A DNA stretch of 64,000 nt from Candidatus Omnitrophota bacterium (GCA_023819375.1 JAMWDI010000002.1:1-64000), one strand, 5' to 3'; shown: positions 28,719-44,219, counted from the first letter of the stretch. Program-made: numbers and translations. The notes: generated from the sequence alone by a model not told the origin.

Positions 28719-30169
28719 AAGTTCTATTTTCTTATTTTCCACATTATTCAAGAGAGAAAGGTTACTTATTAATCAGTCAGAATAGGTTTGCTAAATATAG
28801 GGGAAATCCAGAACTTATTTATCCTTTAATTCCTGCCAGTTGTCTTACAATTTTAAAAAATAATAACTATGATGTTTTTTATATTGATGCAATTTATGAA
28901 AAATTAAATATTGAAAAATTTTTGGACAGAATATATAAAATTTCTCCTGATATAATAATTTTTGAATCAAAAACCCCCTCTATTAAAAAAGATTGGGAAG
29001 TTGTAAATATAATCAAGTCAGAAATTTCAGGAACAAAAATTTTTGCGTGTGGAGACCACGTTAGTGTTTTACCTGAAGAAACCTTAGAAAATAGTAAAGT
29101 CGATTTTGTTATTCTTGGTGGAGACTACGATTATGTTACTTTTTTACTTTGTGAGTTTTTAAAAGGAAAAGAGAAATTTCCTTCAGGGATATGTTATAAA
29201 AATTTAGAAGGGAAAATAATAATAGACAAAAAAATAACATTTGTTCAGAATTTAGATGATTTACCTTTTATAGATAGAGAAATCATACCATGGCAAAATT
29301 ATCATGAGGCCTGGCGTCTTTATGAAGAATTTACTTATATGTATGGAAGTAGAGGGTGTCCATATAGATGTACTTTCTGTTCTTGGCCTCAAATGCTTTA
29401 TGATGGAAAAGTTAGATTTCGTTCACCTGAAAAAATTGTTGAAGAAATTGAATTATTAATCAGAAAGTATGGTATTAAAGAATTATTTTTTGATGATGAT
29501 ACTTTTACCTGTAATAAAAAATGGGTTTTAAAAATCTGTGAACTTATTATTGAAAAAGATTTGAAAATTTTATGGAGTTGTAATGGAAGAGTTGATAATG
29601 TAGATGATGAAATGTTAAAAATAATGAAAAAAAGTGGATGTCGTATGATAAAATTTGGAGTTGAAAGTGCATCGCAAAAAACTCTTGATTTATTAAGAAA
29701 AGATTATACTATTGAAGATGTCAAAAAAGCATTTGAATTGACAAAGAAAAACAAAATTCTTATTCATGCAACTGCTATGATTGGATTTCCATGGGAAACC
29801 AAAAAAGATATGTTAGATACAATAAAATTCATTAGAAAATTACAACCTGATACCTGTCAGTTTTCTTTACCAATTCCATATCCAGGAACAAAAATTTTTG
29901 AATTAGCAGAGCAAGAAGGTTGGTTAATATATGGTAGAAATTGGGAATTTTACGATATGTCTCAACCACTTTTAAAAAATTACTATTTGAACTCTGAAAA
30001 AATAAAAAAAATCTGGAAAAAAGCATGGATAAGCGTTTATTTTTCAGTTCCTTTTGTACTTAGAAAATTAAAAAATTTAAAAAATTTTAAAGTATTAAAA
30101 CTTTATTTTAGAGGATTAATTTCTGTTTTAATTGGACATTTAAAACTTTTTTCAAAAAATGAATGTTAA
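28715..30169 (+). CDS. B12-binding-domain radical SAM protein
   Basis: N-term B12-like domain; YGSRGCPYRCTFCSWPQM (CxxxCxxC); FFDDDTF; KFGVESASQKTLDLLRKDYT. Confidence 0.9.
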   Translation: MKVLFSYFPHYSREKGYLLISQNRFAKYRGNPELIYPLIPASCLTILKNNNYDVFYIDAIYEKLNIEKFLDRIYKISPDIIIFESKTPSIKKDWEVVNIIKSEISGTKIFACGDHVSVLPEETLENSKVDFVILGGDYDYVTFLLCEFLKGKEKFPSGICYKNLEGKIIIDKKITFVQNLDDLPFIDREIIPWQNYHEAWRLYEEFTYMYGSRGCPYRCTFCSWPQMLYDGKVRFRSPEKIVEEIELLIRKYGIKELFFDDDTFTCNKKWVLKICELIIEKDLKILWSCNGRVDNVDDEMLKIMKKSGCRMIKFGVESASQKTLDLLRKDYTIEDVKKAFELTKKNKILIHATAMIGFPWETKKDMLDTIKFIRKLQPDTCQFSLPIPYPGTKIFELAEQEGWLIYGRNWEFYDMSQPLLKNYYLNSEKIKKIWKKAWISVYFSVPFVLRKLKNLKNFKVLKLYFRGLISVLIGHLKLFSKNEC

Positions 30170-31115
30170 GGTTTCAATTATTATACCAACAAAAAAAATT
30201 GATGAAGAAACAAAAAAATGTATAGAAGAGTGTGAAAAACTAAATTATAACAATTTTGAAATAATAGTTTTACCAGATGAAAACGATAAAAATTTTAATT
30301 TTTCTTCTAAAGTTAAAATTATTCCAACTGGCAAAGTATTTCCTTCAATAAAAAAAAACATAGGTATTAAATTTGCAAATGGAGAAATATGTGCTTTTTT
30401 AGATTCAGACGCATATCCTGATAGAAACTGGTTAAAAAATGCAGTTTTACATCTTACAAAAAATGAAAAAATAGTGGCTATTGGTGGCCCAAATTTAACT
30501 CCTGAAAATTCTGATTTATTTGAACAATTAAGTGGATTGATTCTTTCCTCATTTGTCTTTATGGGAAAATTTGCCTCAAGATATAGAACTTATAAACAAT
30601 ATTATCCTGTTGAACTTCCGAGTTGTAATCTTTTAATAAAAAAGGAAGTTTTTGAAAATATTACTTATTTCCCTGGAGAATACTTAACCGCTGAAGATGC
30701 GTATGTCTGTTTTAAGATACAGGAAAAAGATAAATTAATTATGTATGCTCCTGATGTTATTGTTTTCCATAAAAGACGTAAATTATTTCTGCCATTTTTT
30801 AAACAGATATTTAATTATGGAAGAGATAAAAGTTGGGTTTTGAAAAAATTAAATATAAAAGAGAGGGTAAAAAAAATTTGCTACTATACCATTCCGTTCT
30901 TAATAACTCTCTTTTTAATTCTTTTCGTTTTGTCTTTTTGGTTAAAATTCTTAAAAAAATTAGTTTTGATTTTGTTTTTAACATATTTCTTTTTAATATT
31001 CTTTGAATCTTTAAGAAAAGGCAAAAAAAATTTTATATTTTTAATTGTGGGAGCGATAGGTACACATATTTCTTATTATATGGGTTTTCTTTATGGACTT
31101 TTTAAAAAAAGATAA
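30159..31115 (+). CDS. Glycosyltransferase family 2 with C-terminal TM segments
   Basis: VSIIIPTKKIDEETKKCIEEC, FLDSDAYPDRNWL, SCNLLIKKEVFENI..TAEDAYVCFKI. Confidence 0.88.
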   Translation: MNVKVSIIIPTKKIDEETKKCIEECEKLNYNNFEIIVLPDENDKNFNFSSKVKIIPTGKVFPSIKKNIGIKFANGEICAFLDSDAYPDRNWLKNAVLHLTKNEKIVAIGGPNLTPENSDLFEQLSGLILSSFVFMGKFASRYRTYKQYYPVELPSCNLLIKKEVFENITYFPGEYLTAEDAYVCFKIQEKDKLIMYAPDVIVFHKRRKLFLPFFKQIFNYGRDKSWVLKKLNIKERVKKICYYTIPFLITLFLILFVLSFWLKFLKKLVLILFLTYFFLIFFESLRKGKKNFIFLIVGAIGTHISYYMGFLYGLFKKR

Positions 31116-32782
31116 TTATTTAAATTTTCTTGTCTTATTTACATTTTTATTCTTTCTTTTAGGAATCAACTGGGGAATACCATCAAAAAAAGTAAGTAAG
31201 TTGTATTTTTATAAAAAAGATCACTTAGAAAAAATTTTGTTTAAGATTAAAGAACATAAACAGGAAATTTGGAAAGGGTATGGTTATTATTTAGTTTTAC
31301 ATCCTGAAGAAGAAGAAAAAAAATTACCTCGTAGTTATTACAATCCTATAAGAAGTTATCATCCAGATGAATATTTCATCATTAAGGTTTTTGCAAGTAT
31401 GAATCCCGAAAAATTGGATTTTAATCCACATCAATTTGCAGTTGGTGGTGCTTATTTATATTTAATTGGGGTAATTCTTTATTTTTTATCAAAAATTAAA
31501 GTTATCAAATTGACTAAAGACTTAAGTTTTTATTTTTATAATCCAGAAGAAATTGGTAAATTTTATGTTGTCGGGAGATTGATTACCCTTTTTCATGGAG
31601 TTGGGATTATAGTTCTAACATATTTAATTATAAAAAAATTATACAATGATAGAAAAAATGCTTTTCTTATCTCCATTCTTCTTCTATTTACTCCTTTAAT
31701 TATTCTGAATTCTTCATATATGTATGTTGACATTCCAGGCCTTTTCTGGATTACAATGTGTTTATATTATTCATTAAAAACATTTGAAAATCTTAATAAT
31801 AAAAATTATTTTCTCGCAGGTATTTTTTCAGGATTGGCTTGCGGTACAAAAATTAATCTTTTTATTTCAATTTTAATACCAATATTTGCTTTAATTTTAA
31901 AATGCAGAAATATAAAAAATTTTCTTTTTTCTTTGCTGTATATTGTAGGTGGTTTTATTTTATCTTTTGGAATAACAAATCCTTACTTTTTCCTTACTTT
32001 TCCTATGCCTATTGTTGAACTTAAACAACATACTCCTATAAAATTCAGTGGAAAATTTTATGTTGATGCTCTTATATATGGATTAGGATGGCCTGTTTTT
32101 ATTTTATGCTTAATAGGACTTATTTTCAATAAAAAGAATTTTATACTAAAGGAAAGAACTCTTCTTTTTCTATGGATTTTATCTTTCTTTTTATTTATTT
32201 CACTTTTTTCCAAAAATTATGCGAGATATATTTTACCAATTTTGCCTTGTTTCTTGGTCCTTGGATGTGAATTTTGGCTCAAAAAAAGTAATTATAGATT
32301 AAATAAATTCTTAAAACTTACTTTTTTTTATTTTTGTTTAATTTACACTATTTTTTATGGCCTCTCTTTTAAAAATTTGCTTGTAAAGGAAAATATAAGG
32401 ACAGAATGTGGGTTATGGATAAAGGAAAATATTCCGGCAGATAAAAGTATTGGAGTATGTGAAATTCCATGGCAATTTCAATTACCTCCATTTGATTATT
32501 TTGAGTATGAATTGATAATTATAAATTATAACTTTGAAAAATTAAAAAAGATATTGCCTGAATATTTTGTAATTTCCTCTTTTCAAGCACCAGTTCCACC
32601 TTATCCTTCAAATTTAGAAAAAGAAAAAATTGATTTTTGGAATGAATTTTTAAATTCCAATTTATATACGCTTCATAAATCATTCCAAAAATTTCCTTCT
32701 TTAGGTATAATAAATTTTAAATTTGAAATTTTACCTGAAGATTTAATATATTTAAACCCTACAATTTTAATATTTAAAAAAA

Positions 32783-32799
<17 letters not shown>
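31093..32799 (+). CDS. Multi-TM glycosyltransferase, GT39/ArnT-like
   Basis: 568 aa polytopic; SYHPDEYFIIKVFASMNP, PLIILNSSYMYVDIPGLFWITMCLYYSLKTFE, SGLACGTKINLFI. Confidence 0.75.
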
Positions 32800-35972
<3,173 letters not shown>

Positions 35973-35976
<4 letters not shown>

Positions 35977-36866
35977 AATGTGGATATGTAACAATTCTTG
36001 GAAAACCTAATGTTGGAAAATCAACACTTATAAATACTATTTTAAAACAAAAAGTCTCTATTGTATCCCCAAAACCAGCGACTACAAGGATAAAAATAAT
36101 TGGAATATATAACGACGATAGAGGACAAATAATCTTTATAGATACTCCTGGATTTGAAGAAGGAAAAAATGAGATGGGAAGATTTATGCTTAAATCCATA
36201 TATTCATCACTTGAAGAAACAGACCTTATTCTTTTTTTAATTGAAAGTACTGGATGGACGAAAGAAGATGAAAAAATTTTGAGTGTTCTTAAAAAAATGG
36301 AAAAGAATAATGTTCTTCTCGGAATAAACAAAATAGATATTTTAAAGTTTAAAGAAGAATTATTACCATTAATAGATGAAAGCAGAAAAAAATTTAATTT
36401 TCTTGAAATAGTCCCTTTTTCTGCCTTAAAAAATAAAAATTTAGATTCATTATTGAAAGCAATATTTGATCATTTACCAGAATCTGAAAGATTTTATTCT
36501 ACAGATATGGTAACAAATTTACCTCTTGAATATCAAATAAGTGAAATTATCAGAGAAAAAATTTTACATAAAACTTTCAAAGAAGTTCCACACTCTGTTG
36601 CAGTAGAAATAGAAGAAATGAGAGAAGGAGAAAAAAATAAAGAAATTTTTTATATAAAAGCAAACATAATTGTTGATAGAGAAAATTTAAAATCTATAAT
36701 CATAGGAAAAGATGGAAAAATGATAAAAAATATTGGAAAACTTGCTAGAGAAGAAATAGAATTTATTTTAAAAAGGAAAGTTTATTTAGAGTTAACAGTT
36801 AAAGTTATTGAAGATTGGCGAAATAAAATAGATGTTTTTAGAAAATTTGGATATGGAAATATTTAA
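35973..36866 (+). CDS. era: GTPase Era
   Basis: CGYVTILGKPNVGKSTLINTILKQKVSIVSPKPATTR, DTPGFEE, NKIDIL, KH domain IIVDRENLKSIIIGKDGKMIKNIGKLAREEIE. Confidence 0.96.
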
Positions 36867-36900
36867 ACACTTAATTTTACTTTAAGCAAAATTTTAGAAT

Positions 36901-37917
36901 TTAATCAATTTCAATTTCTGCCCCTTTTAAATCGGATTCTTTTTCTTTCAAAACTATTTCAAGAGAATCTCTTGCTTCCTCAGGAGTGATAACTTGAAAT
37001 GGTTTATTATGTATAATATGGTCTACAAAATACCGCAATTCATAAAAATAACCCCCAAGATCTTCAATATTTCCCTCTACTCCTTCTGCTTTAATTTTTT
37101 GAAATACTGGTTTATCAATTTTCCCTGAGTGTTCATAAATAATTAAAGATGGAGATTTGTTAGAATTGAAATCAACTGTTGCTTTCTCAAATTTGGCAGT
37201 ATAACTCATTTCAAAAGGGAAATTAGAGGGAAAATCAAAACCCCCTTCAACTTCTGCAATAACTCCATTTTCAAATGTAAAAATTGAAAATACATGGGCG
37301 TCAAGTCCATTTTTTCTTTTTATTTTTGTATAAATTTTTTTGGGTTTTGTTTTTAACAAATAAAGCAAAAAATCTGTGTCATGAATATGTAAATCAACAA
37401 GAGCCCCTCCTGATTTTTCTTGTGATAAAAGCCAATCTTGCCATGCCCAAGTAGGTAGTGGAGATACTCTTCTCATTGAGATCGTTAATAATTGTCCATA
37501 TGCACCTCTATCATAAATATCTTTCAAATATTTATATTCTGGCCAAAATCTTAAAACATGAGCAATTGCAAATCTTACTTTATTTTTTTCACAAACCTTT
37601 ATCATTTCATTTGCATCTTCTACTGTAAGAGCAATTGGTTTTTCACAGATAATATCTTTTTTTGCCTCTGCTGCCTTTATCACAAACTCTTTATGTAAAT
37701 AGGTTGGTAAACATATGTCTATTAAATTAACATCTTCTCTATTAATAAGTTGATCTGGATCAAAATAAGCAATTGTTTTAAATTTTGTAGCCAGAGATTT
37801 TGCTTTTTCGCCTCTTATATCTGCTATTCCAACTATTTTTACATCAGGAAGTTGAGAATAAACTGTCGCATGCATGCTCCCCATAAAACCTGCTCCAATA
37901 ATACCAACTTTTATCAT
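36901..37917 (-). CDS. Gfo/Idh/MocA family oxidoreductase
   Basis: VGIIGAGFMGSMHATVYSQLPDVKIVGIADI, CEKPIALTVEDANEMI. Confidence 0.93.
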   Translation of the reverse strand: MIKVGIIGAGFMGSMHATVYSQLPDVKIVGIADIRGEKAKSLATKFKTIAYFDPDQLINREDVNLIDICLPTYLHKEFVIKAAEAKKDIICEKPIALTVEDANEMIKVCEKNKVRFAIAHVLRFWPEYKYLKDIYDRGAYGQLLTISMRRVSPLPTWAWQDWLLSQEKSGGALVDLHIHDTDFLLYLLKTKPKKIYTKIKRKNGLDAHVFSIFTFENGVIAEVEGGFDFPSNFPFEMSYTAKFEKATVDFNSNKSPSLIIYEHSGKIDKPVFQKIKAEGVEGNIEDLGGYFYELRYFVDHIIHNKPFQVITPEEARDSLEIVLKEKESDLKGAEIEID

Positions 37918-37963
37918 CTTTCACCCTCCTTTTGATATGTTTAAATATTATATCATTTTACTT

Positions 37964-39337
37964 TCATTTAAGTAAAAGCATTGCTACTGAAAAATAAATG
38001 GCTGTTCCTAAAATGTCTGCAAGTGTTGTTATTAAAGGGGCACTTGCTGTTGCTGGATCTTTTTTAAATTTAGTAAAAATAAAAGGTAAAGCCATACCCA
38101 TTAAACAACCTGTAATGACATTAAGAACCATTGAAATTACCACAACTTTACATATTCTAAATCCACCTCTTACAATTCCCATAAAAGAAATTCCTAATCC
38201 CATTGTCAAACCAAGTAGCAAAGCAACAAAAATTTCTTTTCCTAACATTTTAAACCAATCTTTCATTTTTATTTTACCAAGAGCCATTGATCTTATTATT
38301 AAAGTCGCTGATTGTGCTCCGGCATTTCCTGCTGTATCAACAAGAACTGGTAAAAAAGTTACAAGAACCACATATCTTGCAATTATTTCATTAAATCTCT
38401 GAATAATTCCACCTGTAAAAAAATCCATAAATAACAAGAAAATTAGCCACGTAACTCTACTTTTATAAAGATTCTTAACAGGTGTTTTTAATAAATCTGT
38501 AATTAACTCTATACCTGCAGTTTCAGGAGTTATAGCAAAAATTTTAGTCATATCTTTAGTATGTTCTTGTTCAACTACATTTAAAACATCATCAACAGTT
38601 ACAATTCCAAGGAGTGTTCCATCTTCGTCAATAACAGGCAAAACAATAAGGTCATATTTCCTCATTAAATTTGCTGCTTCTTCTTGATCTTTATGAACTT
38701 CAATTGCAATAAAATGATAGTCCATTATTCTTTCTATTATTTCATATGGTTCTGCAAGAATTAATTTACTTAATGGAATATCATCAAGGAGTTTCCAATC
38801 ATTGTCCACGACATATACAACATTAATTGTTTCTGCATTTTTTCCAAACTCCCTTATATGTTGTAGTGATTTTTCTATAGTCCAGTGTTTTTTAATTGCT
38901 ACATAATCTGGTGTCATTAATCTTCCAACACTATTCGCAGGGTAACCAAGAAGTTGCAGAGCCTCTTTCCTTTCTGGAATAGGTAGTAAATTTAACAATT
39001 TTTGAGTGACTTTACCAGGTAATTCCTCAAATAAATCTGTTCTTTCATCTGGAGGAAGTTCTGAGAGGATATTTTTTATATGTTCATCCGTTAATTGTGA
39101 AAGTAAATTTTCTTTTGTTATTGAATTAAGTTCATCAAAAACTTCTGCAGATAACTTTTTTGGAAGAAGACGGAAAATTATAATCCTATATTCTTCTTTC
39201 ATCTCTTCTATAAGTTCGGCAATATCGGGAGCAGGCCATTCAATAATTGCTTCTTTCAAATTGTGCCAGTCTTTTTTTTCTATTAACTCAAGTATTTCCT
39301 TTTCAAGTAATTTTTTTACAAATTTTTCATCTGCCAT
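37964..39337 (-). CDS. mgtE: Magnesium transporter MgtE
   Basis: MgtE_N, CBS (LPVIDEDGTLLGIVTVDDVLNVVEQEHTKDM), LPVLVDTAGNAGAQSATLIIRSMALG; ATG at 39337 with GGTGA SD preferred over 39346. Confidence 0.95.
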   Translation of the reverse strand: MADEKFVKKLLEKEILELIEKKDWHNLKEAIIEWPAPDIAELIEEMKEEYRIIIFRLLPKKLSAEVFDELNSITKENLLSQLTDEHIKNILSELPPDERTDLFEELPGKVTQKLLNLLPIPERKEALQLLGYPANSVGRLMTPDYVAIKKHWTIEKSLQHIREFGKNAETINVVYVVDNDWKLLDDIPLSKLILAEPYEIIERIMDYHFIAIEVHKDQEEAANLMRKYDLIVLPVIDEDGTLLGIVTVDDVLNVVEQEHTKDMTKIFAITPETAGIELITDLLKTPVKNLYKSRVTWLIFLLFMDFFTGGIIQRFNEIIARYVVLVTFLPVLVDTAGNAGAQSATLIIRSMALGKIKMKDWFKMLGKEIFVALLLGLTMGLGISFMGIVRGGFRICKVVVISMVLNVITGCLMGMALPFIFTKFKKDPATASAPLITTLADILGTAIYFSVAMLLLK

Positions 39338-39404
39338 AAAATTCACCTTTTTAGTTTAAATTTTAACATTTAAAGTTTTAAATAACAATTTTAATTTTTT
39401 AAGG

Positions 39405-39410
39405 TATAAT
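39405..39410 (+). promoter_or_regulatory. Putative -10 box (TATAAT) for uvrB
   Basis: Consensus hexamer 8 nt before the uvrB ATG; no SD in between; -35 not obvious. Confidence 0.4.
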
Positions 39411-39418
39411 TTAAAAAT

Positions 39419-41422
39419 ATGGAAAGATTTAAACTTGTTTCAAAATTTAAACCTTCAGGTGACCAACCCAAAGCCATAGAAAAACTTGTTAGAAATCTTG
39501 AAAAGGGAGAAAAACATCAAATTCTACTTGGTGTTACAGGTAGTGGAAAAACATTTACGATGGCTAATGTTATCGCAGCAGTTAATAAACCTACCTTGGT
39601 AATTTCTCATAACAAAACTCTTGCAGCCCAATTATACAGTGAATTTAGAGAATTCTTTCCAGAAAATAAAGTGAGATATTTTGTAAGTTATTACGATTAC
39701 TATCAACCAGAAGCATATATACCTGAAACAGACACTTATATAGAGAAAGATGCTTCTATAAATGAAGACATTGATAGATTGCGTCTTGCTGCAACAAGTG
39801 CAATTTTATCTGCAAGAGATGTTATTATCGTTGCAAGTGTCTCGTGCATATATCCTCTTGGAAGTCCAGAAGACCATAAGGCAATGATGTTACATTTAAC
39901 CAAAAATCAAATAATAAATAGGAGATATATAATTGAGCGATTAGTAGAAATTCAATATGAAAGAAATGATTTTGATCTGACAAGAGGTAAATTTAGAGTT
40001 AGGGGTAATATAATCGAAGTTATACCTTCATATGAAGAAATTGGAATAAGAATATGGATAATAGGAGATAAAGTTGTAAAATTACAAAGGGTTGACCCTA
40101 TTACTGGTAATTTAATATCGGAAGAAGAAGAAATTTACATATATCCAGCAAAACATTTTGTAACACCCAAGGATAAACTTCAAAGAGCAATAGAATCAAT
40201 AAAGAAAGAACTTGCTGAAAGAGTTGATTATTTTAAAAAAAATGGAAAGTTTTTAGAAGCAGAACGTCTTGAAACAAGAACAAATTATGATCTTGAAATG
40301 CTTCAGGAAGTTGGCTACTGTCATGGTATTGAAAATTATAGTAGACATCTTTCAGGAAGATTACCAGGAGAAAGGCCAGAGGTATTACTTGATTATTTCC
40401 CGAAAGATTATCTTGTTTTTATCGATGAATCTCATGTTACAATTCCACAATTAAGAGGAATGTATTTTGGTGATAGATCGAGGAAAGAAACACTTGTTGA
40501 ATATGGATTTCGTTTACCAAGTGCTCTTGACAATAGACCTTTGAAATTTGAGGAATTTGAAAAATTGGTTAATCAGGTAATATATGTTTCTGCAACTCCT
40601 GGAAAATATGAATTAAAAAAATGTGGTGTTGAAAAAATTGGCGAAAGTTCACCTTTGATTGCTGAACAAATTATCAGACCGACAGGTCTTGTAGATCCTC
40701 CTATAATAGTTAGACCCACAGCCAACCAAATTAATGACTTAATTTCAAGAATAAAAGAAAGAATTAAAAAAAATCAAAGAGTTCTTGTGATAACTATTAG
40801 TAAACATTTAGCAGAAGAAATTGCCGATTATTTAAAAGAATTTGACATAAAGGTTCAATATTTACATTATGAGATTGATACACTTGAAAGAGTTGAAATT
40901 TTAAAAGGTCTTAGAGAAGCCAAATTTGATGTTTTGGTCGGGATAAATCTTTTAAGAGAAGGACTTGATTTACCCGAAGTATCACTTGTTGCAATTCTTG
41001 ATGCTGATAAAGAAGGATTTTTAAGAAGTGAAACTGCTTTAATCCAAATAGCAGGTAGAGCAGCAAGAAGTGCAGATGGAGAGGTTGTTATGTATGCAGA
41101 TAGAATAACAGAAGCAATGAAATCCGCTATTGAAGAAACAGAAAGAAGAAGAAAAATACAAATGGAATATAATAGAATTCACAATATAACTCCAAAATCA
41201 ATAGAAAAACCAGTATATAAAAGTTTAGTAGAAATAATTGGAGGTCAAAGTAAAATAAAAGAAAAAGAGGAAAGATTAAAAGAAGAGGAATATTATGGAA
41301 AAGATCTTGTAAAAATAATAAAACAATTAGAGAAAAAAATGATGGCTGCTGCAAAAGCCCTTGACTTTGAGACTGCAATTTATTATAGAGATAAAATTAA
41401 AAAACTTAAAGAAGAAAAATGA
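39419..41422 (+). CDS. uvrB: UvrABC system protein B
   Basis: [81 protein letters not shown]-term UVR motif. Confidence 0.98.
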   Translation: MERFKLVSKFKPSGDQPKAIEKLVRNLEKGEKHQILLGVTGSGKTFTMANVIAAVNKPTLVISHNKTLAAQLYSEFREFFPENKVRYFVSYYDYYQPEAYIPETDTYIEKDASINEDIDRLRLAATSAILSARDVIIVASVSCIYPLGSPEDHKAMMLHLTKNQIINRRYIIERLVEIQYERNDFDLTRGKFRVRGNIIEVIPSYEEIGIRIWIIGDKVVKLQRVDPITGNLISEEEEIYIYPAKHFVTPKDKLQRAIESIKKELAERVDYFKKNGKFLEAERLETRTNYDLEMLQEVGYCHGIENYSRHLSGRLPGERPEVLLDYFPKDYLVFIDESHVTIPQLRGMYFGDRSRKETLVEYGFRLPSALDNRPLKFEEFEKLVNQVIYVSATPGKYELKKCGVEKIGESSPLIAEQIIRPTGLVDPPIIVRPTANQINDLISRIKERIKKNQRVLVITISKHLAEEIADYLKEFDIKVQYLHYEIDTLERVEILKGLREAKFDVLVGINLLREGLDLPEVSLVAILDADKEGFLRSETALIQIAGRAARSADGEVVMYADRITEAMKSAIEETERRRKIQMEYNRIHNITPKSIEKPVYKSLVEIIGGQSKIKEKEERLKEEEYYGKDLVKIIKQLEKKMMAAAKALDFETAIYYRDKIKKLKEEK

Positions 41423-42543
41423 AGGGGATAGAAGAAAAATTAAAAATAATGATTGAAAAAATAAGGGGTTTTAAAGATAAAATAAAGAAAAACGAAATTT
41501 TACAGGCAAAAGTTTGGGAAAATAAAAAAACCTATCTTCCAATTATATTAAACAAAATAGATGATGAAGTGAAAAATTTTCCAGATTTTAATATGAAAGA
41601 AGCATTTTACGATCCAGAAAAAATGTTGTATATGCAATTAAAAGGCTTGGTCTCTTTTATTTCTAAATACTCTGATGCAGTCCCTTCTGTAAGATTTAAT
41701 TTCGGAACAGGTTTCATTCCGAGTGTTTTTGGACTTGAATCTGAAATATTTGAAGATAAAATGCCTTGGCTTAAAAAACATTTATCAAAAGAAGAAATAA
41801 AAGGTTTTCAATATGAAGATTTTGAAGAAATTGAAGAATTAGGATTAATGAAAAAAGTAAAAGATTATTTTACAGTATACAAAAATTATTTATCAGAAGA
41901 GATAAAAATATATTTGCCAGACACACAAGGACCTTTTAATATTGCTCATTTAATAAGAGGTAATGAAATTTTTATTGATATTTATGACGATATTGAGTTT
42001 TTTAAATTTTTGCTTGAACTTACTACATTTGTATACATAAAAATTACTGAAAAACTAAAAAAATTAATAAAGGAAAACTTAAAAATGAGTTATCACAGTG
42101 GTTATTATTTCATTGCAAAAGGTGGAATTAGAATTTGTGAAGATTCAACAACATTGCTTTCTCCAAAACATATTGAAGTCGTCTTAACTTATACTCAAAA
42201 GTGCTTGAAATATTTTGGAGGAGGATGGATTCATTACTGTGGAGAAACTAATCATTTTTTTGATGCTGTTATTGAAATTCCAGAATTGACAGGTATAAAT
42301 TTAGGTATTGTCCATCCAGAAAAATTAGACGAGAAAAAATTATTTAGAAAAATTAATAATAAAAACAAAGTTTATATGGGAAGTATTCCAAGAAAAAAAG
42401 ATGAAGATTGGAAAGATTATTTAAAAAGAATTTTTGAATTGAGCGAAGGAAAAAATCTGATATTTATACCCAGTTTAAGAGGTGATGAAAAAATAGAAGA
42501 GGTATATGAATTCTGGAGAAAATTAAATGATCAGAATTTTTAA
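41419..42543 (+). CDS. Divergent uroporphyrinogen decarboxylase-fold protein
   Basis: [74 protein letters not shown]; fold-level resemblance. Confidence 0.6.
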   Translation: MKGIEEKLKIMIEKIRGFKDKIKKNEILQAKVWENKKTYLPIILNKIDDEVKNFPDFNMKEAFYDPEKMLYMQLKGLVSFISKYSDAVPSVRFNFGTGFIPSVFGLESEIFEDKMPWLKKHLSKEEIKGFQYEDFEEIEELGLMKKVKDYFTVYKNYLSEEIKIYLPDTQGPFNIAHLIRGNEIFIDIYDDIEFFKFLLELTTFVYIKITEKLKKLIKENLKMSYHSGYYFIAKGGIRICEDSTTLLSPKHIEVVLTYTQKCLKYFGGGWIHYCGETNHFFDAVIEIPELTGINLGIVHPEKLDEKKLFRKINNKNKVYMGSIPRKKDEDWKDYLKRIFELSEGKNLIFIPSLRGDEKIEEVYEFWRKLNDQNF

Positions 42544-43432
42544 AATTTCAAAACCAGAACCAATTGAATACGAAAGAAGAAAAGATTTTAAAGGATTAAT
42601 AAAACTTTTAAATTATAAAGATGATCCTTACATCAGATGGAAATCGGCCGAGATACTTGGAAAGTATAAAATTAAAGAAGCAGTTCCTCATTTAATAAAA
42701 AGACTGGAAGATCCTATTTCTGAAGTAAAAATTAAATCTATAGAAGCACTTGGTAATATAGGAAATCCTGTATGTATTGAAAAATTAATTGAAAAGTTGG
42801 AAGATGAAGATTGGAGAGTAAGATATGTGATATGCCGTTCACTAAGTAAATTTAAAGATAAAAAAGTATGTGATAAACTATTAGAACTTATTAATGACAA
42901 AAATAAAGAAGTTCAAAAAGCAGCAATAGAAGCAATTGGAGAAATTGGCATTGAAGATAATGAAGTTTTTGAAAAATTATTGGAAATTGTAAAAACTAAA
43001 CCTGCAGAAATGAGAATAATAATTGCAGAGACACTTGGCAAAATAAGTAGAAATTATGGGAAAAGATTAGTAAATTTACTTGAAAAAACAGAAAACAAAT
43101 GGATTAAATGGGTAATAATAAAAACTCTCGGGGATATAGGTTTTTACGAAAGTGGTCCTATACTTATTAAAAATTTAGAAGATCCTAACTGGGAAATACG
43201 TGAAATTTCTGCTGAATCTCTTGGAAAAATAAAATATAAAGATGGAATCGATAAATTGGTTCAATTATTAAATGATAAAGAATGGAGTGTGAGAAAAAAA
43301 GCAGTTGAGTCTCTTGGTAAATTAGGAGACAAAAGAATTCTTGAAATTTTGTATGAAAAAGAAAAAGAAGAGGAAGTTAATGATGTCAAAATTAAAATAA
43401 GAGAAGTAATACAAAATCTTGAAAAAATATAA
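42527..43432 (+). CDS. HEAT/PBS lyase-like repeat protein
   Basis: Repeated units: DPYIRWKSAEILGKYKIKEAVPHLIKRLEDPISEVKIKSIEALGNIGNPVCIEKLIEKLEDEDWRVRYVICRSL. Confidence 0.9.
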   Translation: MIRIFKISKPEPIEYERRKDFKGLIKLLNYKDDPYIRWKSAEILGKYKIKEAVPHLIKRLEDPISEVKIKSIEALGNIGNPVCIEKLIEKLEDEDWRVRYVICRSLSKFKDKKVCDKLLELINDKNKEVQKAAIEAIGEIGIEDNEVFEKLLEIVKTKPAEMRIIIAETLGKISRNYGKRLVNLLEKTENKWIKWVIIKTLGDIGFYESGPILIKNLEDPNWEIREISAESLGKIKYKDGIDKLVQLLNDKEWSVRKKAVESLGKLGDKRILEILYEKEKEEEVNDVKIKIREVIQNLEKI

Positions 43433-43445
43433 AAAGGAGGAAAAT

Positions 43446-44219
43446 ATGAAAATTTATATATGTACAGATCTTGAGGGAGCAACAGGTGTTTTTAAATTTA
43501 AACAAACAAGAGAGAAAGGACCAGAATTTTATGACGCAATGAAACTTCTAATGGGAGATATTGAAGCAGTCTGTGAAGGTCTGAAAGAAGCAGGTGTTGA
43601 TGAAATTTACGTTCTTGATGGTCATAATGGAGGAAATAATTTCATACCTGAATATATGGTTCCAGGAATAAAATACATAACAGGATATCCAAGACCTGGT
43701 ATTTTATATGGCCTTGATGAAACCTTTGATGGAATAATTTTGCTTGGATTCCACGCAAAACATGGAACTCCTGATGGAGTATTGAATCATACTCAAAGTT
43801 CATTAACAGAGGCAAAATATTTTTATGATGGTATAGAAAGAGGGGAAATCTTTCAAATTGCAGTAATAGCAGGTCATTACAATGTTCCTGTGATTCTTGT
43901 AACTGGTGATGTTGCTACCTGTAGAGAAGCGAAAGAATTACTTGGAGAAGATTTACCCACAGTTGCTGTTAAAAAAGGTATAAGCAGAGAAGCAGCAATT
44001 TTATTATCGCCAAGGGAAACAAAAATTTTACTTAAACAGGGAGCAAAAAAAGCGATAGAAATGTTACCCAAACTAAAACCTTACAAAGTTAAATTTCCTA
44101 TTAAATTAGTAATAAGAAAAATTGGACCTGAAGAAACAAAACCTGAAAATCCTTATTATTCAGAAAAAGAATTTATTGTTGAAAATGCCTTAGATATCAT
44201 AACTGGAACTCAAAAATAG
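43446..44219 (+). CDS. M55 family metallopeptidase (D-aminopeptidase)
   Basis: MKIYICTDLEGATGVFKFKQT, VLDGHNGGNNF, LGFHAKHGTPDGVLNHT; ATG at 43446 after AAAAGGAGG. Confidence 0.92.
   Translation: MKIYICTDLEGATGVFKFKQTREKGPEFYDAMKLLMGDIEAVCEGLKEAGVDEIYVLDGHNGGNNFIPEYMVPGIKYITGYPRPGILYGLDETFDGIILLGFHAKHGTPDGVLNHTQSSLTEAKYFYDGIERGEIFQIAVIAGHYNVPVILVTGDVATCREAKELLGEDLPTVAVKKGISREAAILLSPRETKILLKQGAKKAIEMLPKLKPYKVKFPIKLVIRKIGPEETKPENPYYSEKEFIVENALDIITGTQK

Noticed and set aside
36867-36900. Bidirectional terminator between era and the Gfo/Idh/MocA gene
   Set aside because: No GC-containing hairpin followed by a T-run is visible; the gap is only AT-rich.
37998-38402. 134-aa plus-strand ORF antisense to mgtE
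   Set aside because: Shadow ORF; mgtE on the other strand has full family motifs.
39006-39359. 117-aa plus ORF antisense to the mgtE N-terminus
   Set aside because: Low-complexity Ser/Ile/Phe composition typical of reverse-strand artefacts.
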